Shown: positions 1 through 8,583, numbered from the stretch's first letter. The stretch: 22,414 bases of DNA from an uncultured Gammaproteobacteria bacterium (GCA_913041025.1 CAJWGQ010000020.1:1-22414); one strand, 5' to 3'. Made by a program: numbers and translations. Notes: generated by a model not told the origin, from the letters alone.

Positions 1-969
1 GGGACTCATAACCTTCTGGAATATACGCTTTCCCGTTTTGGGATTGAGACGACTTTTGTCGATCCAAGGGATATTTCGGCGTGGAAAAATGCGATCAAGG
101 ATAATACGAAATTGGTTTTCGGAGAGGTATTGGGTAATCCTGGACTTGAGGTTTTGAACATACCTGAGCTCGCGGAATTAGCGCACTCCCATGATATTCC
201 ATTGTTGGTTGATGCAACCTTTGTCACACCTTATCTCTGTCGTCCCATAGATCTGGGTGCAGACCTTGTTATGCATTCGGCGACTAAGTTTCTCAGCGGG
301 CATGGCGTGGTAATAGGAGGAGTTGTAGTCGACGGCGGCACCTTTGACTGGGAAGCAAGCGGCAAGTTTCCGACGATGACAGAGCCGTATGTTGGATTTC
401 ACGATATGGTATTTGCTGAAGAATTTGGCCCACAGGCCTTCATCATGAGGGCGAGAAAAGAAGGAATCCGAGATTTTGGCGCGTGTATGGCTCCAATGAC
501 TGCCTTTCAGATATTGCAGGGTCTGGAAACTCTGCCTTTACGAATGGCTAAGCATGTGAGTAACACAAACAGCATAGTCGAATTTTTAAAAGAGCACGCC
601 ATGGTAGAGTCGATCAACTATCCGGGTCTTGAAAGTCATCCAGATTACGAGCTTGCTCAATCTCTTTTGCCGAAGGGGGTTGGGGCCGTATTTAGTTTTG
701 AGCTAAAAGGCGGGAGAGAAGCTGGACGGACTTTCATAGAAAAGCTGGAGCTATTTTCGCACTTGGCGAATGTGGGCGATGCCAAGTCACTGGTTATTCA
801 TCCGGCGAGCACGACACATCACAGAATGGACGAGAAGAGTTTGCGTGAGTCAGGCATTGGTCCGGGATTGATTCGTTTGAGTGTAGGTTTGGAAGACGTC
901 CAGGATTTGATTGATGATTTGAAGGTGGGACTCAGATCTGTTGAGAAAATGGTGGGCAATAAGTCATGA
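1..969 (+). CDS. metY: O-acetylhomoserine (thiol)-lyase, 5' end missing
   Basis: PLP-dependent enzyme of the Cys/Met-metabolism family that makes homocysteine from O-acetylhomoserine and sulfide in the cytoplasm. The reading frame is open from base 1, so the N-terminal part (roughly a quarter of a ~425-residue family member) lies upstream. The visible 322 residues hold the PLP aspartate region (DATFVTPYLCRP, residues 71-82 of the visible part), the Schiff-base lysine in HSATKFLSGHG (visible K96), the VDGGTFDW segment typical of MetY, and the C-terminal RLSVGLEDVQDLIDDL that closes the family. The stop overlaps the next start as ATGA, so the following hydrolase is probably translationally coupled. 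An O-succinylhomoserine sulfhydrylase (MetZ) is the main alternative; the DGG insert and the GTHNLLEYTL opening favour MetY. Confidence 0.88.
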   Translation, partial: GTHNLLEYTLSRFGIETTFVDPRDISAWKNAIKDNTKLVFGEVLGNPGLEVLNIPELAELAHSHDIPLLVDATFVTPYLCRPIDLGADLVMHSATKFLSGHGVVIGGVVVDGGTFDWEASGKFPTMTEPYVGFHDMVFAEEFGPQAFIMRARKEGIRDFGACMAPMTAFQILQGLETLPLRMAKHVSNTNSIVEFLKEHAMVESINYPGLESHPDYELAQSLLPKGVGAVFSFELKGGREAGRTFIEKLELFSHLANVGDAKSLVIHPASTTHHRMDEKSLRESGIGPGLIRLSVGLEDVQDLIDDLKVGLRSVEKMVGNKS

Positions 970-1754
970 GATTTGAAATTCAAAATAAAACGGCGTACTA
1001 CGGCAATGGTAGCGGCGCTTCGGTGGATGGCCAGCCTATAGTCTTTGTTCATGGAGCGGGCTTTGATCACACGGTATGGGTATTACCGGCCCGCTACTTC
1101 GCGAGAAAAGGATATCGTGTTGTTGCCCTTGACTTGCCTGGTCATGGCAGAAGCGAGGGTCCGGCTCTAACCTCGGTTGAAGCGATGTCGGACTGGATAT
1201 CTGAGGTATCTGAAAAACTAGGACTGAAAGATATAGTGGTTGTGGGTCACAGTATGGGCTCTCTGATTGCATACTGTTTAGCCGCTCAGAAACCTGATTT
1301 GGTGACAAAAATGGTTTTGTTGGGAACCTCATCCCCTATGCCGGTCACCAACTTGCTGTTAGATGCAGCAAGAGACAATCACCATGCAGCGATAGAGATG
1401 GCTAATACCTGGAGTCACAGTGCTGGAGGGGCCTTAGGTTCCGCAGAAAACCCGGGTGTATCTAATCTGAATTCGGATGAACGTTTATTGGAACGAGCGA
1501 AGGCGGGTGTCTATTTTGCTGATTTCAAGGCGTGCAATGATCATGACTCGGCTAAGCTTGGACCGATTGATACGCCGTCGCTCGTATTGATGGGGGATCA
1601 AGACAAGATGACGCCTGCGAAAGCTGGTATAGCAGTATCGCAATTGCTTCCCGATTGTAAGACCCGGTTGATAGCCGATTGCGGGCATTCTATGTTGTCA
1701 GAAAGACCCAATGAAGTACTTGATGCCTTATCTGACTTCATTGAGACGCCCTAA
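966..1754 (+). CDS. alpha/beta hydrolase, cytoplasmic
   Basis: A 262-residue alpha/beta-hydrolase-fold enzyme with all expected landmarks: the HGAGFDHTVW oxyanion region (residues 29-38), ALDLPGHGRSEG after strand 4, nucleophile elbow GHSMGS (Ser96), acid Asp211 in MGDQDKMTP, and the catalytic histidine in CGHSMLSERP (His241). Length is normal for a stand-alone hydrolase. There is no signal peptide. It starts inside the stop of the metY-like gene (ATGA), so it is in the same transcript and its translation is probably coupled. The substrate cannot be read from sequence; esters, lactones and thioesters are all possible. It is too short and lacks the insert region of homoserine O-acetyltransferase (MetX), which shares the fold and would otherwise be a natural partner of MetY. 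Confidence 0.85.
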   Translation: MRFEIQNKTAYYGNGSGASVDGQPIVFVHGAGFDHTVWVLPARYFARKGYRVVALDLPGHGRSEGPALTSVEAMSDWISEVSEKLGLKDIVVVGHSMGSLIAYCLAAQKPDLVTKMVLLGTSSPMPVTNLLLDAARDNHHAAIEMANTWSHSAGGALGSAENPGVSNLNSDERLLERAKAGVYFADFKACNDHDSAKLGPIDTPSLVLMGDQDKMTPAKAGIAVSQLLPDCKTRLIADCGHSMLSERPNEVLDALSDFIETP

Positions 1755-1756
1755 TT

Positions 1757-2446
1757 TTGAATGATTCAATGTTGATTTTGGTGGGTTCTGTTTTTCTGCT
1801 GACACATCTAGGTGTATCGAGTACCAAAGTCAGGGATCACATCGTTGATATGATAGGTGAAAAGGTATATCTACTGATTTACTCATTGGTCGCGTTGGTA
1901 TTTTTGGTCTATTTCATATGGATCTATTTAGAAACTCCTAGGTACGACTACTTATGGATGCCTAATCCAGACTTATATTGGTTGGCTAAGCTCAGCATGC
2001 CCCTTGCGTGTGTTTTGTTGGTAGGCGCTTTTATGGTCAGAAATCCTTCAAACGTAGGCGAAGTTTTATCGGATGGCGACGATGTTTCCAAACTTGTAAC
2101 TGGAGTGGTGTGTATTACAAGGCATCCGATTCAGTGGGCAATCATATTGTGGGGAATCGGTCATGTAACGGCGAACGGAGACATCGCCTCAATAATTTTC
2201 TTCTCTATATTTGTTTTGTTAAGCGGGGCGGGCTCGATTCTTTTGGACTTCAAAAAATCTAAGCAACTCGGGGAAAGCTGGCGTCAATATGAATTATTGA
2301 CTTCGAATGTCCCTTTTATAGCTTTAGTGAAGGGGCGCACTTCATTGAGGCTTGAAGAACTATATATGCCAGTCGCATTGGGTTTATTACTTTATGGCTT
2401 GATGTATTACTTTCATGAAATGCTCACCGGCTCGATCATCGTTTAG
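1757..2446 (+). CDS. NnrU family integral membrane protein
   Basis: A 229-residue, very hydrophobic protein with about six membrane spans (roughly residues 5-22, 37-57, 78-94, 124-138, 144-163 and 202-219). Two family landmarks are clear: CITRHPIQWAIILWG (119-133) and the pair LGESWRQY (171-178) and TSNVPF (182-187) before the last span. NnrU was named from nitrite/nitric-oxide reduction loci, but family members are common without denitrification genes, and none are seen here, so the role is unknown. The start is uncertain: TTG at 1757 lies 2 bases after the previous stop, and ATG at 1769 is an in-frame alternative costing four residues. Neither has a strong ribosome site. It probably ends the metY/hydrolase transcript. 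Confidence 0.85.
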   Translation: MNDSMLILVGSVFLLTHLGVSSTKVRDHIVDMIGEKVYLLIYSLVALVFLVYFIWIYLETPRYDYLWMPNPDLYWLAKLSMPLACVLLVGAFMVRNPSNVGEVLSDGDDVSKLVTGVVCITRHPIQWAIILWGIGHVTANGDIASIIFFSIFVLLSGAGSILLDFKKSKQLGESWRQYELLTSNVPFIALVKGRTSLRLEELYMPVALGLLLYGLMYYFHEMLTGSIIV

Positions 2447-2456
2447 GCAACCGATT

Positions 2457-3056
2457 TTAAGTAGTAACGAACTTCTCCGCAGCGTCGGATAGCTCTGATT
2501 GATGAGCGCTAAAAAAATGATCCGCGCCATCAATGAGATGCATTGATTCAAGGGCCAGCTCTTCAGCTTTATTAACATCGGCAAACTCATCTTGGCTACC
2601 CAAGATCAAGGATACCCGCTCCATGAGTTGTCTATCTCCAAAATCCATATGTTTGTTCGGAGGCGCGATGAGCAGGGTCTTATCAGGCTTGATCACGTCA
2701 AGAGTTTTCCAAACGATCAAAGACCCAAAGGAGTAACCTACTGTCCAGATTGGTTGAGATTGAAACTGGATTCTAAGATGGTCGACAACTGCAATCAGGT
2801 CTTCCGTTTCACCCACGCCGTTGTCATGAACTCCTTCACTTGAGCCGACTCCCCGAAAGTTAAATCTCAAACAGTTGATACCTGATTGAATAAAGCAATG
2901 TGTCACCGTGCTTAAAACCCTGTCATGCATTGATCCTCCGTATAACGGATGAGGATGACAGAGCACCGCGATGGTTTCGTTTGCCCTGTCGGTGGCCTGG
3001 TCCAGTTGGCATTCTATTTTCCCAGATGGTCCATCTATAAACATGATTTTTTCCAT
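2457..3056 (-). CDS. small alpha/beta hydrolase (CHPHPLYGG type)
   Basis: A 199-residue hydrolase of the short proteobacterial group marked by CHPHPLYGGSMHD (residues 33-45), followed by NFRGVGSSEG (66-75). Nucleophile elbow GYSFGS puts Ser109 at the active site; Asp156 in LGSQDEFAD and His180 in DGADHFF complete the triad. It has no signal peptide and no lid insert. It is transcribed alone, converging with the NnrU gene (10-base gap) and diverging from the ABC operon across a 99-base spacer. Members are usually annotated only as alpha/beta hydrolase or dienelactone-hydrolase-like; the substrate is unknown. Confidence 0.85.
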   Translation of the reverse strand: MEKIMFIDGPSGKIECQLDQATDRANETIAVLCHPHPLYGGSMHDRVLSTVTHCFIQSGINCLRFNFRGVGSSEGVHDNGVGETEDLIAVVDHLRIQFQSQPIWTVGYSFGSLIVWKTLDVIKPDKTLLIAPPNKHMDFGDRQLMERVSLILGSQDEFADVNKAEELALESMHLIDGADHFFSAHQSELSDAAEKFVTT

Positions 3057-3103
3057 TGCGATAGAGCGATCCTATTATTCAGGGAAATGTGACCAAGGAC
3101 ATC

Positions 3104-3131
3104 TTGATATTTCTCTAAAAACTCGTATTTT
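3104..3131 (+). promoter_or_regulatory. candidate sigma70-type promoter of the ABC operon
   Basis: TTGATA (3104-3109, 5 of 6 to consensus), a 16-base spacer and TATTTT (3126-3131, 4 of 6) lie in the 99-base divergent spacer. They place a transcript start about 18 bases before the ABC ATPase start at 3156, whose ribosome site is AGGAG at 3145-3149. Read by eye; no experimental support. Confidence 0.4.
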
Positions 3132-3155
3132 TGATTCGGCAAATAGGAGTGATAA

Positions 3156-4076
3156 ATGATAGAGGTTAAAAACCTAGTTCGGAAATATGGCGATTTCACC
3201 GCTGTAGACGATGTATCTTTCAGTATTGAAAAAGGCGAGGTTGTGGGTCTTCTTGGCCATAATGGAGCAGGCAAAACCACAATAATGAAGATGCTGATGG
3301 GTTTTTTAGAACCTTCTTTCGGGAGTGTCAGTGTTGACGGCTCTGACGTTCAGAAGCACTCGATTAAAGTGCAGGCCAACATGGGATATCTGCCCGAAAG
3401 CTTGCCGATCTATCCCGAATTGACCGTCGTTGAATACCTGCAATACGCAGCTAGGCTCAGAGGCGCCTCAGATCGAGAGTGCGTTCAACGAGCAATCCAG
3501 CTGACTGGTTTATCGGAGAAAGCATTAGATTCAGTATCGACGTTAAGTCGAGGGTATAAGCAGAGAGTCGGTGTAGCTCAATCAATTTTGCATGAACCCA
3601 AAGTATTAGTTTTGGATGAACCGACAAATGGCTTAGATCCAACCCAAATCCAGCAGATGAGGCAACTGATCACGAATTTATCCGAAGAGGCTACAGTTAT
3701 TTTATCGACTCACATACTTCAAGAAGTAAATGCCGTATGTGATCGAGCAATAATATTACGATCAGGAAGGCTGGCTCTGAATGAGAGTCTTACATCGCTC
3801 AAATCTTCTCAATCGATCAAACTTAGAACATCAAGTGAGGCAGGTGTTCAGGCATCTTTGGCTGGTTTAGACGTCATTGAAAAGTTAGAAAACCCTTCAA
3901 GCGGTGTATGGGTTTTGACGATAAAGGGTGACTCAGAGTCCGCGGCTCCGGCCATAGCTGATGCTTTGATTGCGTCAGGTTGTCCCTTGATAGAGCTTGC
4001 ACATGAATCTCGTGACCTAGAGACAGTTTTTAGGGAGATCAACGAACAAGAGTTAAATACAGTGGAGGAAAGATAG
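3156..4076 (+). CDS. ABC transporter ATPase, GldA-like
   Basis: Cytoplasmic ATP-binding subunit of an ABC-2 type transporter, 306 residues. Walker A is GHNGAGKTT (34-42), the Q-loop region reads GYLPESLPIYPELTV (77-91), the signature is LSRGY (130-134), Walker B with catalytic Glu is VLVLDEP (150-156), and the H-loop is His186 in STHIL. The YLPE..P.YPELTV stretch is typical of the GldA/CcmA-like group. A C-terminal regulatory extension of about 90 residues follows residue 215, as in exporters of this class. AGGAG lies 6 bases before the ATG. The stop shares one base with the GTG start of the permease fusion, which is its obvious partner. Energises movement of an unknown substrate across the inner membrane. 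Confidence 0.9.
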   Translation: MIEVKNLVRKYGDFTAVDDVSFSIEKGEVVGLLGHNGAGKTTIMKMLMGFLEPSFGSVSVDGSDVQKHSIKVQANMGYLPESLPIYPELTVVEYLQYAARLRGASDRECVQRAIQLTGLSEKALDSVSTLSRGYKQRVGVAQSILHEPKVLVLDEPTNGLDPTQIQQMRQLITNLSEEATVILSTHILQEVNAVCDRAIILRSGRLALNESLTSLKSSQSIKLRTSSEAGVQASLAGLDVIEKLENPSSGVWVLTIKGDSESAAPAIADALIASGCPLIELAHESRDLETVFREINEQELNTVEER

Positions 4077-6979
4077 TGCGTTATCAGATTTTGTCTGGGA
4101 TTGCTTCCAAAGAATTGAGGCTGTTTTTTTCTTCTCCGGTAGGCTATCTATTTTTAGGGGCCTTTTTATCCATCACTCTATTTTTGTTTTTCTGGGTGGA
4201 ATCGTTTTTCGCCAGAAACATAGCCGATGTGCGTCCAATTTTTGAGTGGCTACCAGTTCTTTTGATTTTTTTGTCGGCGGCTCTGACGATGAGGATGTGG
4301 AGTGAAGAGAGGCGGACAGGCACGCTCGAGTTCATTTCAACTCTCCCAATTTCCACATGGGAAATGGTGGTTGGTAAGTTCTTAGCATGCTTTAGCTTAT
4401 TGGCAATTTCACTTCTACTTACGATATGGTTGCCGCTGAGTGTTTCCATGGTTGCCGACCTTGATTGGGGCCCTGTCTTTGCCGGGTATTTGGCCTCGTT
4501 ATTGTTGGGAGCAGCTTACTTGTCTATCGGTCTTTTCGTTAGCGCGAGAACAGATAGTCAGATTGTCAGTCTCATTGTTGCCTCGTTGATCGGTGGCTTG
4601 TTCTATCTGATAGGAAGCCCTGGCATTACTCAGCTGTTTGGCGCGCCCGTGAACGATCTTTTGAGCAGTCTGGGAAGTGGCTCCCGGTTTGAGTCGATTA
4701 CTCGAGGCGTAATTGACTTTAGAGATCTGTATTTTTACCTCTCGTTATCTGCTGTATTTCTGGCAGCGAATGTTTACTCGTTGGAAAAAGAAAACTGGGC
4801 GTCTGAAGGAGATTCCAAATCACATTTCAATTGGCGACTGGGTACGGGACTACTGGTGTTGAATTTATTGTTGGCTAATTTTTGGCTTAGTGCCATCGGT
4901 TCACTGCGTGTAGATTTTACTGAAGGGAATATCTATTCCATATCGGAGCCAACCGAAAATTATCTGGAACGGCTTGATGAGCCGTTGCTGATTAGGGGAT
5001 ATTTTAGTGCGAAGACTCACCCGCTGCTGGCGCCTCTCGTGCCACGGATGAAAGACCTGCTCAAAGAGTATGAAGTTGCGGGTGCAGGCAAAGTGAGAGT
5101 TGAACTGGTGGATCCCGTTGAAGATCCCGAGATTGAGAATGAGGCGAACACAAAATATGGAATCAGAGCGGTGCCCTTTCAGACGGCGGATCGATATCAA
5201 TCAAGTCTGGTTAATTCCTATTTTGATGTATTGATTCAGTACGGTGATGAGTATGAGGTGCTGAGTTTTCGAGATCTCATCGAGTTTAAGGTGCTGGGTG
5301 AATCTGATATGGATGTTCAATTGAAGAATCCTGAATTTGACGTCACTCGAAGTATCAAGAAGGTCCTTTTTGGTTTCCAGGGAGGCTCTTCTATCTTCTC
5401 CAGCATTACCGACCCCGTAACCTTTATCGGTTATCTTTCTGCAGAAGAATCGCTTCCAGAAAGTTTAATCGCGTTTGGAGACGTAATAGAAGAGGTGTTA
5501 GCTGAACTCGCTTCGGAGTCGAATGGTAAGTTTCAGTATGAAATTATTGACCCTGAGGCGGATCAGGGCGAAGTAGCGACACAGATAGCAGAACAGTTTG
5601 GCTTTCAGCCGATGGTGACTTCATTCCTCGATGAATCGGGTTTTTACTACTACCTGACACTTCAATCTGAAGGCACGGTTGTTCAGGTACCGATACCCGA
5701 GAACCTATCGAAAGAAGGTATGAAAAGGGAGGTCGAGAATGGCCTCAAACGATTTGCAAGCGGTTTGCTAAAGTCGGTAGTTATCGCCGCCCCGCAAGCA
5801 CCTCCGCCCTATATGCAGCAGCAGGGTATGCCGCCACCTAATCAATACAGTCAACTAAGAGGCTTACTCACGAATGACTTCGACGTTCAAATGAATGATT
5901 TGAGCAGCGGTAAGGTGCCATCTGGAACTGACTTATTGATCGTGGTGGAGCCAGCTTCGTTCACCCAGGAACAGACCTTTGCGATGGACCAATATTTAAT
6001 GCAAGGAGGGACTATCGTTATATCGACTGGAGCTTTTAAAGCGCAGCTAAGCCAGAATTCTCTGTCTGCTGTTCCAGCAGATAGTGGGTTAATGCCTTGG
6101 CTCAACCATCTGGGAATAGTAATCGACCAGGTACTGGTAATGGACCCTCAAAATGCGTCGTTTCCTGTTCCAGTATCGAGAAATGTCGGGGGGTTTACGT
6201 TCCAAGATCTAGTGATGCTCGATTATCCCTATTTTGTTGATGTTAGAGGGGCTGGACTCAATGATGAACGTCCAATTACTGCTGGGATTCCGCAAGTCAC
6301 TCTCTCTTGGGCTTCGCCCATTGATGTGGAAACTTCAGATGGTACTGAGTTATTTACGTTATTAGAATCGAGCCCAGCGAGCTGGTTATCCGATGATACG
6401 AATGTGATGCCCCGCGTTAGTGAATCGGGTGAACCGGCGTTTGAGGCGACTGGTCCTCTGGCGGTTCATAAGTTAGGTGTTTTGGTTACTGGGGGATTTC
6501 AAAGTTATTTCGCAGGCCAAGAATCGCCGTTGCTTCGTGAAAAATCTGATCCAGAGGGTCAACAGAGCGACAGTAGCGAATCGACTGATGGTGAAGAGAG
6601 AGAAGTCATTACAAGCGTCATTGAAAAATCTCCAGAGTCTTCGAGATTGCTGATTTTTAGTTCAAACGATTTTTTGTCAGACCAAACTTTGCAGATGGTG
6701 GGTTCCTCTGAGGGTACTTTGTACTTAAATTCTCCTCAGATGATTGTCAATTTTGTTGATTGGGCTCTGGAAGACGAAAGTCTGACCAGTATACGAGCGC
6801 GGGGTAATTTTAATCGAACCTTAGATTTTCAGGGAGAAAATGCTCAGCAAATGTTTGAGTATATGAACTACTTGTTGGCTATTTTAAGCGTGTTAGCAAT
6901 TGCGTGGATATACCGTATAAAAGCTAATCGAGAGCGTTTAGCGCAGGCTTCATGGCTGGGCGCGGAGGACAAAATATAA
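4076..6979 (+). CDS. ABC-2 permease fused to GldG-like periplasmic region
   Basis: A 967-residue inner-membrane protein. Residues 1-240 are an ABC-2 permease with about six spans (near 22-44, 58-73, 101-124, 133-156, 161-182, 218-235) and the EERRTGTLEFISTLPIS coupling segment (77-93). A seventh span (255-275) leads into a large GldG-like region ending in one span (931-947) and a short cytoplasmic tail. Residues 303-370 and 447-514 look like two copies of one module (see findings). A proline/glutamine-rich patch (573-590) and an acidic serine-rich patch (823-843) are probably flexible. The start is GTG, with GGAGGA 6 bases upstream and a one-base overlap with the ATPase stop. In Flavobacteria GldF and GldG are separate proteins; no other gliding gene is present, so gliding is not implied. 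Substrate unknown. Confidence 0.87.
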   Translation: MRYQILSGIASKELRLFFSSPVGYLFLGAFLSITLFLFFWVESFFARNIADVRPIFEWLPVLLIFLSAALTMRMWSEERRTGTLEFISTLPISTWEMVVGKFLACFSLLAISLLLTIWLPLSVSMVADLDWGPVFAGYLASLLLGAAYLSIGLFVSARTDSQIVSLIVASLIGGLFYLIGSPGITQLFGAPVNDLLSSLGSGSRFESITRGVIDFRDLYFYLSLSAVFLAANVYSLEKENWASEGDSKSHFNWRLGTGLLVLNLLLANFWLSAIGSLRVDFTEGNIYSISEPTENYLERLDEPLLIRGYFSAKTHPLLAPLVPRMKDLLKEYEVAGAGKVRVELVDPVEDPEIENEANTKYGIRAVPFQTADRYQSSLVNSYFDVLIQYGDEYEVLSFRDLIEFKVLGESDMDVQLKNPEFDVTRSIKKVLFGFQGGSSIFSSITDPVTFIGYLSAEESLPESLIAFGDVIEEVLAELASESNGKFQYEIIDPEADQGEVATQIAEQFGFQPMVTSFLDESGFYYYLTLQSEGTVVQVPIPENLSKEGMKREVENGLKRFASGLLKSVVIAAPQAPPPYMQQQGMPPPNQYSQLRGLLTNDFDVQMNDLSSGKVPSGTDLLIVVEPASFTQEQTFAMDQYLMQGGTIVISTGAFKAQLSQNSLSAVPADSGLMPWLNHLGIVIDQVLVMDPQNASFPVPVSRNVGGFTFQDLVMLDYPYFVDVRGAGLNDERPITAGIPQVTLSWASPIDVETSDGTELFTLLESSPASWLSDDTNVMPRVSESGEPAFEATGPLAVHKLGVLVTGGFQSYFAGQESPLLREKSDPEGQQSDSSESTDGEEREVITSVIEKSPESSRLLIFSSNDFLSDQTLQMVGSSEGTLYLNSPQMIVNFVDWALEDESLTSIRARGNFNRTLDFQGENAQQMFEYMNYLLAILSVLAIAWIYRIKANRERLAQASWLGAEDKI

Positions 6980-7896
6980 TGAATTCCAAAATTGAATGGT
7001 TGATTGGGCTGGTTTTATTGCAGCTGCTACTGGTTGTCGTGGTGATATTTTCGGGCTCTTTTCGAGAGGAAGAAAATCCTCGGTTTTCGAATTTGGATGA
7101 GAGTTTGGTAGAGTTTTTTGAGATCTCGGACCGAGATAGTCTAATCAAGATCGAGAGGGGTGAGACTCAATGGCAAATCGATGGCTACTCCGCTGATGCA
7201 GATAAGATCAACTCGGCACTCAAAAAGATTTCCGAATTAGATGCGCAGTGGCCTATTGCTGATACTGCGATAAGCGCGGAACGATTTGAGGTTGGGGAAG
7301 ACTCGTTTCAAAGGAAATTGTCCTTTTATGGCAAGGGGGAAGATCTTCTGGAGGAATTTTATATGGGTACGTCGCCAAGCTATCAACGTGTCCATGCCAG
7401 ACAATCCGATAGCCTGTCGATTTATAGTGTTAATTTATCGAATTATGAATTTGGACTTAAAAGAGACGATTGGTTGGACAAGACACTTGCGAGTGTGTCG
7501 GGCGATATCAGCAAGATCCGCATCACAAGTTCGCGGGAGGGATTTGCAATGGATAAAACGCTCAGCCAAGAGGAAGGTGTCTGGATAATCGAGGGTGAAT
7601 CTGCTGATCAGGCAGCAGCAAAAATTTATGTTGAACGATTTAACAACCTGCGAGTGTTGGGAATAGCAGATGAGTCAGGCGATAAAGTCGCTGATCTAGA
7701 GTTAACGGTTGATGGTAAGAAGGAGGTAATTAGCCTATCCGGAATTGAAGATGAAGAGGGTGAAATTGAAGATTATTTTTTAGAATCTAACAGCTTCTCT
7801 GGAATTTTCAGGCTTGCAACTTATGTTGCCGAGCAGATTTTGCTGACGGATACGGACCTGCTTCCTGCTGATTCCGAAGGAAATCTTGCAGAGTGA
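6979..7896 (+). CDS. DUF4340 domain protein, membrane-anchored
   Basis: A 305-residue protein with a short cytoplasmic N-terminus, one membrane span (about residues 7-25) and the rest predicted in the periplasm. It matches DUF4340 in context and pattern: a repeating mixed alpha/beta layout with W.I.G elements (for example TQWQIDGY near residue 55 and GVWIIEG near 195) and a repeat-like pair of DWLDKTL/VSGDISKIRI segments. I chose ATG 6979, not an in-frame ATG at 6952, because it overlaps the permease stop (TAATG) and has GGAGGA at 6964-6969, 9 bases upstream. DUF4340 proteins regularly accompany GldG-type ABC loci, and this is the third gene of the operon. It is probably a periplasmic partner of the GldG region; its biochemical role is unknown. 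Confidence 0.8.
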   Translation: MNSKIEWLIGLVLLQLLLVVVVIFSGSFREEENPRFSNLDESLVEFFEISDRDSLIKIERGETQWQIDGYSADADKINSALKKISELDAQWPIADTAISAERFEVGEDSFQRKLSFYGKGEDLLEEFYMGTSPSYQRVHARQSDSLSIYSVNLSNYEFGLKRDDWLDKTLASVSGDISKIRITSSREGFAMDKTLSQEEGVWIIEGESADQAAAKIYVERFNNLRVLGIADESGDKVADLELTVDGKKEVISLSGIEDEEGEIEDYFLESNSFSGIFRLATYVAEQILLTDTDLLPADSEGNLAE

Positions 7897-7959
7897 AGGG
7901 GTTTTTCTTTTGCTTATGGGTGTTTGATATAGAGTCTATGACCGGATTAGGGATAAGAG

Positions 7960-8583
7960 ATGATTGAGCTTTTTACTTGGCCGACTCCCAATGGACGTAA
8001 AGCCTCGATTACCTTGGAAGAGCTTGGACTAGATTATAAGGTGCGATCTGTTGATATTACTCAAGACGAGCAATTCGATCAGTCATTTTTGAATATTAGT
8101 CCTAATAACAAGATTCCCGCTTTGGTAGATCATGAATCTGGAAGGACTTTGATGGAGTCTGGTGCGATTCTCATTTATCTAGCGGATCGGTGCGATCGAT
8201 TTTGGGGCGAAGATCGTTATCAAACGATCGAGTGGCTCATGTTACAGATGGGAGGCGTCGGTCCCATGCTGGGACAGGCGCATCACTTTTTGAAGTATAA
8301 TCAAGGTAAGGCGCCTTACGCCGAAAAGAGATATCGAGATGAAGCCAATCGCCTATATTCGGTCTTGGATCGACGGCTTGAATCTCGGGAATTTCTGTCG
8401 GGCAGCTATTCTATTGCCGACATGGCGACATGGCCGTGGATTTCAAGGTACGAGTGGCAGGAAATAGATTTTGGACTATACCCCAATCTAAAACGATGGT
8501 ACCTAGAGATTGCTAGTCGACCTGCTGTTCACAAGGGCTATCAGGTGCCCATGTTTGTCAACGAGATCCCCATTCCTGATTAA
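7960..8583 (+). CDS. yfcG: YfcG-like (nu-class) glutathione transferase
   Basis: A 207-residue cytosolic GST. The N-terminal thioredoxin-like domain opens with the PTPNGRK motif, placing Thr9 and Asn11 exactly where E. coli YfcG has them, and continues with SPNNKIPALVDH (cis-Pro loop) and MESGAILIYLAD (glutathione gamma-Glu site). The C-terminal helical domain has the family-typical QMGGVGPMLGQAHHF and SIADMATWPW. YfcG-type enzymes act as glutathione-dependent disulfide-bond reductases rather than classical transferases. It lies 63 bases after the DUF4340 gene on the same strand; I see no strong promoter there, so it may be read through from the ABC operon. Its TAA overlaps the stop of the convergent HIT gene inside the palindrome TTAA. 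The symbol reflects family similarity only. Confidence 0.88.
   Translation: MIELFTWPTPNGRKASITLEELGLDYKVRSVDITQDEQFDQSFLNISPNNKIPALVDHESGRTLMESGAILIYLADRCDRFWGEDRYQTIEWLMLQMGGVGPMLGQAHHFLKYNQGKAPYAEKRYRDEANRLYSVLDRRLESREFLSGSYSIADMATWPWISRYEWQEIDFGLYPNLKRWYLEIASRPAVHKGYQVPMFVNEIPIPD

Noticed and set aside
966..1754. Homoserine O-acetyltransferase (metX) next to metY
   Set aside because: The protein is only 262 residues, with the motifs of a general alpha/beta hydrolase; MetX is about 100 residues longer with a distinct lid and different elbow context.
1757..2446. Denitrification locus suggested by the NnrU name
   Set aside because: No nitrite or nitric oxide reductase, or their regulators, occur in the window, and NnrU proteins are widespread without them.
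7897..7959. ATAGAGTCTAT (7929-7939) near the YfcG-like gene as an operator
   Set aside because: Only 5-bp arms around one base, with no supporting promoter pair; chance is a sufficient explanation.
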